Below are positions 48,094 to 57,099 of a DNA stretch of 64,000 nt, one piece after another (position 1 is the stretch's first letter; each line of letters starts with the position of its first letter). The stretch is from Physella acuta (Eukaryota; Mollusca; Gastropoda; Physidae). Both the position numbers and the translations under genes were made by a program. The notes under the pieces are model-generated. The model had not been told where the DNA came from, searched no databases, and saw only the letters and a list, made by a program, of their open reading frames with translations. The stretch spans positions 124,001 to 188,000 of the forward strand of contig NW_026732350.1 of the NCBI RefSeq assembly GCF_028476545.1. Reading direction: 5' to 3'.

Positions 48094-48521
48094 GGGGTCA
48101 TCCATAAATGTGACGTCACGCTTTTTTGACGATTTTTACCTCCCCCCTCTCCTCCGTCACACATCGTCACAAAAAGCCAGACCCCCCCCCCTAAAATGAC
48201 GTCACACCTCAGCCTACAACCCCCTTCAAAATTGCAGTTAAATTTTTCTTAAAACATTGATATTTTTCCAAAATCTTGTCTGAACTCTGTCAAAATAGAG
48301 TGTTTTAATCAATTCCTATTGCAATTTATTAAAAAAGTTTTCTAAAACGCAAAATAACGTCTAAAATTCGTTTTTTAACATTGCTTTTTTTATAATGCAA
48401 AAGTGTGACGTCGCACCATCTGAACCCCCCCCCCCCCCTCCCCTCCCTTTCGCCACACACCGTCACAAACTTACGGACCCCCCCTCCCCCCGTGAGTGTG
48501 ACGTCATTTATGGACGACCCC
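48094..48521. mobile_element. MITE with TTA duplications and GACGTCA-bearing ends
   Basis: A 428-bp element with long inverted ends, GGGGTCATCCATAAATGTG then ACGTCAC at the left and GTGTGACGTCATTTATGG then ACGACCCC at the right. The trinucleotide TTA lies on both sides (48091-48093, 48522-48524). Subterminal C-run arms repeat the motif CGTCACAAA. There is no coding capacity. A 3-bp TTA duplication fits PIF/Harbinger, but the ends are not diagnostic; the superfamily is tentative. Confidence 0.82.
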
Positions 48522-48524
48522 TTA

Positions 48525-48915
48525 CTTTCATTCCACGAAGCAAAATTAAACTAGAAAAATAATACATTTTAATAAAGGAAAAATCCCTTTAAAATTTAGA
48601 TTAAAGGGTTATTTTAATAGATTTGACAATGTTCAATAATCAATACTTACTTCACGGTCAAGTAAACAGTGCTCTGTCTTGAACAATGCGTCCTTATTGT
48701 ACCAAGATTGTACATTTTCTCGTTCTGTTTACTTGTAAACAGCACATTGCAAAGTTATTTAAAACACCTATTGAATAGTTAAAAGAGGTTATGCCGTACA
48801 AATCGTCTTAATTAAGTTAAAGAGAAATGCAAACAGCTTCGCCAAAATGCCTTCGTCGGTTAAAATACGTTGATGGAATAATAAATGTTCATAAAGCAAG
48901 CAAGTAATTGTTTAA
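48525..48915. other. No firm gene
   Basis: AT-rich. A donor-like GAA|GTAAGTATTG on the minus strand near 48650 has no convincing exon before it. Confidence 0.45.
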
Positions 48916-48916
48916 T

Positions 48917-49116
48917 GAATTTTCTTCTAGGCATCTCTTAACCCCCCCCCCCCACCCCCGGAACGAAATGAAATTTATTTAGTTTATATAGAAAATATAT
49001 ACTTTTAACAGTCCGCCCTCCTCCCCCCCCTAAGAAAGTCTACCGCCCCCCCCCCCCCCCCCCGAAAATTTTAAGTGCCCCCCCCCCCCGGAGAAAAAAG
49101 TCTGGAAGAAACACTG
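48917..49116. mobile_element. hAT-like MITE, family B, left end decayed
   Basis: The left end has decayed to TTTTCTTCTAGGCATCTC; the core TATAGAAAATATATACTTTT and the right end GTCTGGAAGAAACACTG are intact. Several C runs lie between. No matching duplication was found. Confidence 0.8.
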
Positions 49117-49264
49117 ATTGTATACAGCCGCCGAAGCGATATGCTTCCCCCCCCTCCATTGTGTATAAATCTAAACTCTTGCTATATAGTAAGTATTTAT
49201 ATCTAATTTTAATGCGGTGATGGTGTTTTTGTTGAAAAGGAAATTATGCAGTAATTAATTGTAA

Positions 49265-49900
49265 TGTAGAAAGGGATTCACTTGTCTACTAGTATCACCT
49301 ACACTACCTGTCTACTAGTATCACCTACACTACCTGTCTACTAGTATCACCTACACTACCTGTCTACTAGTATCACCTACACTACCTGTCTGCTAGTATC
49401 ACCTATACTACCTGTCTGCTAGGATCACCTACACTACCTGTCTGCTAGTATCACCTACACTACCTGTCTACTAGTATCACCTACACTACCTGTCTACTAG
49501 TATCACCTACACTACCTGTCTACTAGTATCACCTACACTACCTGTCTGCTAGTATCACCTATACTACCTGTCTGCTAGGATCACCTACACTACCTGTCTA
49601 CTAGTATCACCTACACTACCTGTCTACTAGTTTCACCTACACTACCTGTCTACTAGTATCAAATACACTACCTGTCTACTTGTATTACCTACACTACCTG
49701 TCTACTAGTTTCACCTACACTACCTGTCTACTAGTATCAAATACACTACCTGTCTACTAGTATCACCTACACTACCTGTCTACTAGTATCACCTACACTA
49801 CCTGTCTATCACCTACACTACCTGTCTACTAGTATCACCTACAATCGATCTATGGTAGTATCACCTACATCACCTGTCTATCAACTACACTCTGTATATA
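49265..49900. repeat. 26-bp minisatellite with a 156-bp block duplication
   Basis: About 22 copies of ACTACCTGTCTACTAGTATC plus ACCTAC. A rare pair of variants (CTGCTAGTATCACCTATACT then CTGCTAGGATC) begins at 49381 and again at 49537, exactly six units apart. This shows a six-unit block duplication. Confidence 0.95.
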
Positions 49901-50224
49901 GTTTTATTACCTACGTTACGTTAAGTAAGGTTTGCCTGTCACCCCTCCTGGGACTTAGGCAGATGACAAGAGCTTTCCAGGCACCTCTGTCCTGGGCTAT
50001 TCGCTCACTACCTACATCACCTGTCTACAATAACTACCTCAACTACATGTAAGTATATCTCACAACTAATCCGCCCGCAACCAATAAATTCATTAATTAA
50101 AAGACAAATAGACTACATTGTTCGATTATCTTGAGCTCGATTTAAGATGGCGGGTTAGACAGTACTTGTTAAAATCAACCAATATAAATCTTCCATAAAA
50201 AGCTTGCTAAAGATTGACAACCAA
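49901..50224. other. No gene seen
   Basis: Decayed edge of the minisatellite, then AT-rich unique sequence. Confidence 0.5.
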
Positions 50225-50302
50225 ACAATTGGCGTCGCTAGGTGGGGTGTCACCCGGTGCGGTAACACATGGGGTCACTATCCCCCTCCCACCCATTAAA
50301 GG
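50225..50302. mobile_element. Family A MITE left fragment (GTGACACC subfamily)
   Basis: TTGGCGTCGCTAGGTGGGG and TGTCACCCGGTGCGG match the ends of the element at 50.6 kb. It breaks off at the TA block that follows. Confidence 0.6.
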
Positions 50303-50307
50303 AAAAA

Positions 50308-50309
50308 TG

Positions 50310-50399
<90 letters not shown>
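50308..50399. repeat. (TA)n microsatellite
   Basis: About 90 bases of TA dinucleotide adjoining a family A fragment. Confidence 0.95.
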
Positions 50400-50400
<1 letters not shown>

Positions 50401-50572
50401 TTTTCTATTGAATCAAACAGTTGTTGCAACAAAAAAAAGGGCCACATGTAAAGACGTCGTCAGTGAACGGTGTTGTCCGGGTTTGCTCTGTTCACATAAG
50501 AATGGGATGGGTATGGGTAGGTCCTTGACAAGGTTTTGTGACTGATTTATCCAATGGTTTGTGTCTTAGGGA

Positions 50573-50786
50573 CAGGGGCGTAGCGAGGGGGGGTGCGGAC
50601 CGCACCGGGTGACACCATTTAGGGGGTGACACCAAGGCAAAAAATAGCAAAATATATAGAGAAAAACTTGAGGGGGGGGGTGCAAATCGAAAATTTGAAA
50701 GTTTGTCCCCGGGTCGCTACGCCTCTGGGGGTGACACCATTAATTAAGTGCCGCACCGGGTAACACCCGACCTCGCTACGCCACTG
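50573..50786. mobile_element. hAT-like MITE, family A, hybrid or nested
   Basis: A 214-bp element with ends CAGGGGCGTAGCGAGG / CCTCGCTACGCCACTG and the perfect 8-bp duplication CTTAGGGA at 50565-50572 and 50787-50794. Internally it combines the GGGTGACACC subfamily with a second right end TCGCTACGCCTCTG (50714-50727) and GTTTGTCCCC of the other subfamily. That suggests recombination or nested insertion. Confidence 0.9.
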
Positions 50787-50800
50787 CTTAGGGAATATAT

Positions 50801-50968
50801 TCTTCTTCGTCCTTAATTTTTAGTGTTCGAAGGGATCGAGCCTTATCTGTCAGGGGGTTTGAACTCGAGACTTTTTCGAATTTTAACAACCATGAGCTTT
50901 GCGACTCGACCACGCCTTCAACACAATTAAGTGTACGTGTCAACTGGTTATGCGCCATTGAGGCCATG
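50801..50968 (-). mobile_element. Dimeric SINE, 5'-truncated
   Basis: Reverse (GAA)n tail, TTAATTTTTAGTGTTCGAAG, second head (AACTCGAGACTTTTTCGAA, TCGACCACGCC) and the start of the shared middle (CAACTGGTTATGCGCCATTG). It abuts the duplication of the family A element. Confidence 0.82.
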
Positions 50969-50995
50969 TAAAGGCGGAGCCCCCCCCCCCCCCCC

Positions 50996-51152
50996 CAGAG
51001 TTTCTTCCAGTTACCGCCCCCCCCCCCACCCCCGAACGAAATGAAATTTATATAATTTATATAGAAAATATATAATTTTAACAGTGTCCGCCCACCCCCC
51101 CGAAAATTTCAAGTGCCCCCCCCCCCTAAAGAGATGCCTGGAAGAAACTCTG
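50996..51152. mobile_element. hAT-like MITE, family B
   Basis: A 157-bp element with ends CAGAGTTTCTTCCAG / CTGGAAGAAACTCTG. The core TATAGAAAATATATAATTTT and AGTGTCCGCCC lies between C runs. Flanks do not match (C run versus TGTAACAG), perhaps because the left flank changed in the C run. Confidence 0.85.
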
Positions 51153-51213
51153 TGTAACAGTAATTAACAATATCTGTTTTTATTTTACCGTCATTTTAGT
51201 ATAACCTAGTGGG

Positions 51214-51445
51214 GTGGCGTGGTGTAGTGGTAGAGTGCTAGACTACTAACCTAAAAATCTCAAGTTCGACTCCGGGTTCAAGTCAGTAGAATCCTCCCAG
51301 GTTTGATTGGTACCTAACTCATGTTAGGTAAAAATAAAGACGGCTGGGCAGATTGCCGACCACACTATCCTTGCATATGCCGAGGTCACAGAAACAGGTG
51401 AACTCTACTTTACTTGCCTCATGGACCGTTTAACGTCTGTTTTTT
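51214..51445 (+). mobile_element. Complete tRNA-head SINE (conserved-tail family)
   Basis: The head has an A box TGGTGTAGTGGTAGAGTGC and a B box CAAGTTCGACTCCGG. The linker has AATCCTCCCAGGTTTGATTG and GTACCTAACTCATG. The tail has GGCTGGGCAGATTGC, CATATGCCGAGGTCACAG and AACAGGTGAACTCTACTTTA. This is the clearest tRNA-like head in the window. Confidence 0.88.
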
Positions 51446-51449
51446 ACAT

Positions 51450-51845
51450 TCATGAGGAAGAAAAAAAAATGGAAATTTTATAAAATAGGTTATAAGATAA
51501 GTTTAACTAAAATATCACTATATATGTGAGTTGTGGGATTGTATTGTTGACAAGATCTTTGGAGTGTAGTAGCGTTGAAAATATGTTTTGAATCTAGAGT
51601 GTAGTAGCGTAGACAAGATGTCTAGAATGAAGTAGAGTTGAAGATATGCCTAGAGTGTAGTAGCGTTGAAAAGATGTCTACAGTATAGTAGCGTCGACAA
51701 GATGTCTAGAGTGTAGTAGCTTTGACAAGATGTATAAAGAGTAGTAGCGTTGACAAGATGTCTAGAATGTAGTAGCGTTACAGAAACAGGCGAACTCTTC
51801 TTCACTTGCTTCATTGATCGTCAGGTTCGAGAAGAGAACTTTATT
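51450..51845. repeat. 28-bp minisatellite, first copy of a duplicated segment
   Basis: After AAATAGGTTATAAGATAAG and AATATCACTATATATGTGAG come about eight copies of GTAGTAGCGTTGACAAGATG plus TCTAGAGT (51540-51780). A SINE-tail phrase (CAGAAACAGGCGAACTCTTC, to about 51840) follows. The leader and array recur at 52.26-52.6 kb. Confidence 0.88.
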
Positions 51846-51929
51846 TTTTTAAGCCTAATGTCTGCTATTACATTCATGAGGAAAAGGAAAATTTGAAATT
51901 TTATAAAATAGGTTATAAGATAAAAAGAA

Positions 51930-52261
51930 GTAAGCTTCCCTTTCAAACCTGACGGTCTATGGCAGAGGCGTAGCGATGGAGGAGGGGTTGTAAAAACATT
52001 GGGTTGTAAAAACAAATTAAAATGTCATTTTAGCTGCATTTTTTGCAGTGTGAGGGGGGATGCAAATCGAAAGTTTGAGGGGGGGGGGGGGTGCAAATTG
52101 AAAATTTGCTCCCGACGGGGGCGCCAAATTGAAAGTTTGTCCCAGGGCGCCGGGAAGGGTCGCTACGCCTCCGGTCTATGGGGCAAGTGAAGTAGAGTTC
52201 ACTTGTTTCTGTGACCTCGGCATATGAAGAGATAGTGTGGTCAGCACTATGCCCAGCCCAT
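51930..52261 (-). mobile_element. SINE tail fragment, split by a MITE
   Basis: Reverse tail CCCTTTCAAACCTGACGG runs to GTCTATGG, is interrupted by the family A element, and resumes with GTCTATGGGGCAAGTGAAG, GAGTTCACTTGTTTCTGTG, CGGCATATGAAGAGATAGTG and CACTATGCCCAGCCC. The head is absent. Confidence 0.82.
51963..52173. mobile_element. hAT-like MITE, family A, inside a SINE
   Basis: A 211-bp element with ends CAGAGGCGTAGCGATGG / AGGGTCGCTACGCCTCCG and the perfect 8-bp duplication GTCTATGG at 51955-51962 and 52174-52181. The interior has GCAAATCGAAAGTTTGAGG, a G run and a GGCGCCAAATTGAAAG block as in the copies at 12.4 and 33.4 kb. Confidence 0.93.
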
Positions 52262-52600
52262 GTATAAGTTTACCTAAAATATCACTACGTATGTGAGTTG
52301 TGGGAGTGTAATGTTGACATGATGTTGGGAGTGTAGTTGCGTTGATAAAATATCTAGAGTGTAGTAACGTTGACAAGATGTCTAGAGTGTAGTAGCGTTG
52401 ACAAGATGTCTAGAGTGTAGTAGCGTTGACAAGATGTCTAGAGTGTAGTAACGTTGACAAAATGTCTAAAATGTAGTAGCATAGGCAAGATGTCTAGAGT
52501 GTAGTAACGTTGACAAGATGTCTAGAGTCTAGAGTGTAGTAGCATTGACAAAATGTCTAGAGTGTAGTAGCATCGAAGAGACGCCTATAGTGTATAGGCG
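52262..52600. repeat. 28-bp minisatellite, second copy
   Basis: Leader TAAAATATCACTACGTATGT then about ten copies of GTAGTAGCGTTGACAAGATG plus TCTAGAGT. The same leader-plus-array order as at 51.49 kb shows a segmental duplication that includes SINE sequence. Confidence 0.9.
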
Positions 52601-53565
52601 AAAAGTTCTGTGCTAATGTATTGTTGAAACATAATACAAACAGAACACCAGACTTTGATCATAACTTTACACTTTGCTATAACAGTTAATATTCACCCAA
52701 CTTTAACCACGGTGTTAAATACATGTAACAACGTGGTTATATTTGCCCTTAATTTTACACTTTGGTATAACAGTTAATATTCTCGCAACATTACCAGTGT
52801 TATGTGTATTCAAATTTCAAATTATATTAAATTATTTTAAATCCTGTAATCTTCAAAAAAAACATTTGCTGTTTTCCGAAGACCATATCCATAACAATAA
52901 CTTTTAAATTGTGTGTCGTTATATTTTCTTTAACACCAAACTGCATCTTAGCCTAGTCACATTTTCATAACTTTCTTATATCATCACAGAACTTTAACGT
53001 TTTCGTTATAGCATTTTTAATCTTCGCGCGTGTACAACGAATATTCTAGAAGGAACCATCTTCTTTTTTATCGCCTGCAATAAATTTTATGCTTCATCGA
53101 TTTGTAAGATAAGCAAAGAAAATAAACTCCTATGTTGTCTTTATGTATAGACTTGATACGCATAAAGCTACCGAGTTGTTTGCACACTTGTTAGAACAGC
53201 CGAGCTGTGTACGGAAGTCCTAGAAGACCCGAGTGGTAGGTGGTCCGCGCTAAAGTTTCGTTATGATAAAACCAAACTGAAAACACAAAAACTATAGTTA
53301 CGTTTCGTTATATTTTTACAGTCAGCTTCTAGAGACTTGAGTCACACTATTCTCGTTTCATAAACAGGCTGTATAATAAGTCAGTTAACTCAGATTATCC
53401 TACTTTTTTTCTGAATAGTTTTAAATTCGACTAACGATTTTCTTAGTGCGCGGGTTTATTATCATTTTTTTAAAATTCGCTGCTTCAAACTTGACAATCT
53501 TATTTTACACAGTTTTGAAATTAATACTTTAAGACAAGATTTTTAAATAAGAAAATCACTGCATT
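52601..53565. other. Upstream region of the first receptor
   Basis: A TTTACACTTTG(C/G)TATAACAG phrase occurs twice (52665, 52745). A TTTTTTTCTGAATAG site ending at 53418 could be a 3' splice site of a 5' UTR intron, by analogy with the second receptor. The frame of the receptor is closed upstream by TAA at 53522. Confidence 0.4.
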
Positions 53566-53569
53566 CCTT

Positions 53570-54562
53570 ATGGAGCTTGTGAGAAATTATTTGTCTCGAA
53601 AATTCAACAGACCACGTTTGAACGAGACCGCTACATTAGACCTAATTGGTTTGAATATAAAATTTCCATTTCCTCAGTACTTCCTGTTCTTTCTTAATGT
53701 GGTTTTGATGAACTCACAGAGTGTTTGTGGGATTCTGGGAAACATGACGTCACTGGTGGAAATGACGCGGAGACAGTTGAAGGACTCGACGCACATCGCA
53801 ATGGTCTCTCTCGCAGTTACACATCTTTTGTTTTCTCTCATTGGCGTTCTCAACAATACCGTAATCGTACTCGTCAATTTCAACTATTCTTTTATTACAA
53901 ACATCAGAGTCGAATATTTTAATATCGTAATCGTTTTAAATCGATTCGCAATTCTGGCAAGTTTTCACCAAGTGGCAATGATGGCGTTGGAAAGAGTTGT
54001 ATTCCATTATTGGCCTACACTGTACGCTCAGTGGGTAACGGTCGCACGCAGGAAGGTCGTTCTAACTGTAATTGTGATGTATTCAACAGTTATGGCTTTA
54101 TCTGAGAACCAATATATTCTTGCAAATTCGAGCCAAATATTCACTAGTCTAAATCTAACGGTCAAAATAAAAAGCTTCGACACGATCTCTAGTTATTTTA
54201 ACTTAAACAGATTCACCATTACTTCAGCGGTTCCATTTGCCATCATCGTTATTTGCACGGTCACAGTTTTATTTCAGACGATCGCGTCTACTAAACAGAA
54301 GAGTAAAGTAAAGAAAGCAGTTCGTGTCTCGAGAAAAGCGAAAGATCTGAAAGTGATTCGAATGTGTGTTACCGTCTGCGTGGTTTTTGTCGTCATCCTG
54401 GTCCCCTCGAAACTTCTGGAAGAGTTCTACGGCGTGCGTTGGTCACTGAACCAAATCGACCTGATGCTGTGTATCATTACGTCAATACTGTACCAGCTTA
54501 GCGCCTCCGTTGATTTTGTAATCTCCATTACATTCAAATCCAATTTCAAACGCCTGTTTTAA
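53570..54562 (+). CDS. Class A-like 7TM receptor, gastropod chemosensory/FMRFamide-like type
   Basis: A 330-residue intronless coding region in the plasma-membrane G-protein-coupled receptor fold. Approximate helices: TM1 37-62 with the GN pair (57-58), TM2 74-98 (SLAVTHLLF, with His where class A has Asp), TM3 116-142 ending ALERVVF (ER for DRY), TM4 162-178, TM5 215-238, TM6 262-280 with a Pro, TM7 296-320 with SVDFVIS in place of NPxxY. N18-E-T is a glycosylation site. No Cys pair is visible for the usual loop disulfide. The basic third loop (KQKSKVKKAVRVSRKAK) is typical. Length is near the family minimum. The stop codon overlaps AATAAA (54561-54566), so the 3' UTR may be very short. Ligand unknown. 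The diverged TM2 and TM7 motifs suggest a fast-evolving chemoreceptor rather than a conserved neuropeptide receptor. Confidence 0.85.
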   Translation: MELVRNYLSRKFNRPRLNETATLDLIGLNIKFPFPQYFLFFLNVVLMNSQSVCGILGNMTSLVEMTRRQLKDSTHIAMVSLAVTHLLFSLIGVLNNTVIVLVNFNYSFITNIRVEYFNIVIVLNRFAILASFHQVAMMALERVVFHYWPTLYAQWVTVARRKVVLTVIVMYSTVMALSENQYILANSSQIFTSLNLTVKIKSFDTISSYFNLNRFTITSAVPFAIIVICTVTVLFQTIASTKQKSKVKKAVRVSRKAKDLKVIRMCVTVCVVFVVILVPSKLLEEFYGVRWSLNQIDLMLCIITSILYQLSASVDFVISITFKSNFKRLF

Positions 54563-55275
54563 TAAACTGAACTTTGTGTTACTTTATGGTTTCCTATGTT
54601 CTTAAATGTTACGCGTAGATATAAACTAAGGCTTAAACCTTGCATTGACCTAGACTTAATCTAATTCTCGACATAATCTTAATTGTTGTAAACGATAACC
54701 TAATTTACATACACTTTTAATCCCAAAAATAGTAGCTATTACTTGTCATCCCACTTTCGATACATACCATTAAGAGAAAGCATTATGAGTAAATTTCTCC
54801 AACTGTCCCCAAATCTATCATCAGCTATTTTTCTTCCAAAATGTCGCCCGTTGCCTCCTATCTTTCAAAGTTACATTCTCCAAATATTCCCAGCTTTTTT
54901 TGGACAGTCTGTTTTTCGTTTCCCCTTCACGATTCCATATTTTAAAGGCCTGCTGGGCATGGCTTTGGGGCAATTGGCTTTCGGTCATTTGTCCCATTCC
55001 GGCAAGTGTCCATTCGGGCATTTATCCCATTCAGGAACAGGGTCTTCGGGTTAACGGCATTCGAGCAAGTGTCTTTTGGAAAAACAACCGGCTCCCTTTT
55101 TAAATTTTTTCTTTCTGAAAATAATTGTATATGTCCTTCTTTGTATGTCTCGAGTCTATCTGGTTATTCTCCTCGGAAGGTTTCAGGATCTCTTAGAATT
55201 CATGTACTTTGTTTGATTAAACTGAGTTGCAGAAAGTAGTGTGGGTTTTCTTTCTTTCTTGCTCTACATCTCTAC
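54563..55275. other. Intergenic, no gene seen
   Basis: GGCATTTGTCCCATTC and related phrases repeat (about 54975-55045: CATTTGTCCCATTC, CATTTATCCCATTC). Overlapping plus-strand frames here have no domain. Confidence 0.5.
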
Positions 55276-55277
55276 CC

Positions 55278-55515
<238 letters not shown>

Positions 55516-56049
55516 GCTAGTCATCTCTCCCATTCACATCAGTCAAATCTCCCACTGATTTATAAACCCGACGTTGCAGACAGAGGCTAAATTGTTTCTG
55601 CTTTGTAAAATATATTTTTATTTCTATTTAATTTATATTAGAAAAATTTAAACAGTTGAAACTACAGAAAGAGTAAAAAAAAATTATTATCTAAACGGAA
55701 TTCACAAATGTCTTCTAATTAGTATCCATGGTGATTAATATTTATGAAGTTTTACGTGCAAGAGAAACAGCGGTATTGATATAAGTACTTTTATATTTTA
55801 TAAATATTAACCACTGATTTGACAATGAGCTTTGAGAAAATTGCTGACCTGTATTTCTAATACTGTTCGTTGTGCCTATGTCTAGCACACATGCGAGTTG
55901 TGCAATAGGCTAAAAATTATACACACTACCGTTCTGGCTGTATAATAGGCTAAATAACACACACATTCACACACATACACAGACAGTTTTTCAACATCGA
56001 GACGAAAGAAAATAAATATTTTCCTTAAATTCTCGATTGTTTGCTTATT
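55516..56049. other. Upstream region of the second receptor
   Basis: AT-rich. A local near-repeat AGGCTAAA(A/T)..ACACAC occurs near 55908-55960. It would be 5' UTR intron if the splice site at 56067 is used. Confidence 0.45.
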
Positions 56050-56067
56050 TCTTTTTTCCTGTTTCAG
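56050..56067 (+). other. Candidate 3' splice site of a 5' UTR intron
   Basis: TCTTTTTTCCTGTTTCAG is a near-ideal acceptor 17 bases before the ATG at 56085. It argues that the transcript is spliced just upstream of the coding region and that an upstream in-frame ATG at 56037 is intronic. Confidence 0.6.
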
Positions 56068-56084
56068 AAACGCGAAGAGGTAAA

Positions 56085-57095
56085 ATGTTCTTAAACCGTA
56101 GTTCAGATGTAGTCGGTGTACGACCATTCGACTCCAGAGCCTCCAATGGAACCGAATCCTCTGGCCAAATGTTTTGCGAAAAAAATTCAGTGCTCGATTT
56201 ATTCAACAATTCATTGTACTTTATCTTTTACTTGATCTGTAGTTTTGGTATCGTTGGGAACAGTGTCACGGTTGTGATTGTCTGCCGGCACGGTCTACAC
56301 ACAAGCACGAATATCTTCTTGTTTGTACTCTCCGTGTCGGATTTGGCTTTTTCCTTTTGCAATGGCCTGCAGCATTTTTTTCTTAGCCCGGAGGGGACGG
56401 GCGATATTTTGGCAGACATCGAGAATAACCCGCTAGACTCTATCGTCGACCTCTGCTACATGCTGACCTTAACATTTAGCTATCACGTTGTCGCCATCAT
56501 CTCGGTGGAAAGGCTTCTGGCTGTGTCTTTACCTTTGAGTGTTTCTAAATTAAGCACACCTAGACGAATGAAATCTTTGCTGTTACTAATCCTCATGCAT
56601 GTTATCCTAATCAACTCTTTAAATAACAGACTAACGACTTTTTATTTAAATGCGTTAATTACGTCCAATCAATTATCTATGAAGACTGTAGCCAGTTCGA
56701 TGACCATTGAGCAGACCTTTGACGTCTACAGGGACTCTATGGCCACCACGGTGCCATTGGTCATCGTTCTTGTATGTACGTCTATCACTGTGTCCAAACT
56801 CATCGTAACGTCACGCAAGTGGAATGACCGCTCCAGAATTGTAAGAAGCCGGACCTCAAGGAACATGAAAGGTGTCAAAATGCTGGTGGTCGTGTGTCTT
56901 GTGTTTTTGATCACTGTGAGTCCAGTCACCATAGTCTACAGTATCTACAAGATGAAGTTCCGGCTGTCGTCACTAATAATGGAGATGACCTTTATTCTTC
57001 ATCAGATAACTGCCTCGGTCAACTTCATCATCTATGTCAAAATGAGTTCCAACTTTTCGAAAGCTTTTCAACTTCGCATTTGCTTGAGAAAGTAA
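56085..57095 (+). CDS. Class A 7TM receptor, gastropod chemosensory/FMRFamide-like type
   Basis: A 336-residue intronless coding region. The ATG at 56085 is preferred over 56037 because a strong acceptor ends at 56067. The extracellular N terminus has sequons N4RS, N21GT and N41NS. TM1 43-67 has GN (58-59); TM2 76-99 has LSVSDLAF (the class A Asp retained); Cys124 lies near the top of TM3, which ends SVERLLAV (ER for DRY); TM4 163-178; TM5 217-240; TM6 262-286 has SP (279-280); TM7 296-318 has SVNFIIY in the NPxxY position; a short helix-8 tail with Phe/Lys ends at 336. The third loop is basic and Ser-rich, a likely phosphorylation target. It is more conventional than its upstream neighbour, 1.5 kb away in the same orientation. 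The two are diverged, so any tandem duplication is old. Ligand unknown; a peptide or odorant is possible. Confidence 0.9.
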   Translation: MFLNRSSDVVGVRPFDSRASNGTESSGQMFCEKNSVLDLFNNSLYFIFYLICSFGIVGNSVTVVIVCRHGLHTSTNIFLFVLSVSDLAFSFCNGLQHFFLSPEGTGDILADIENNPLDSIVDLCYMLTLTFSYHVVAIISVERLLAVSLPLSVSKLSTPRRMKSLLLLILMHVILINSLNNRLTTFYLNALITSNQLSMKTVASSMTIEQTFDVYRDSMATTVPLVIVLVCTSITVSKLIVTSRKWNDRSRIVRSRTSRNMKGVKMLVVVCLVFLITVSPVTIVYSIYKMKFRLSSLIMEMTFILHQITASVNFIIYVKMSSNFSKAFQLRICLRK

Positions 57096-57099
57096 ACGG

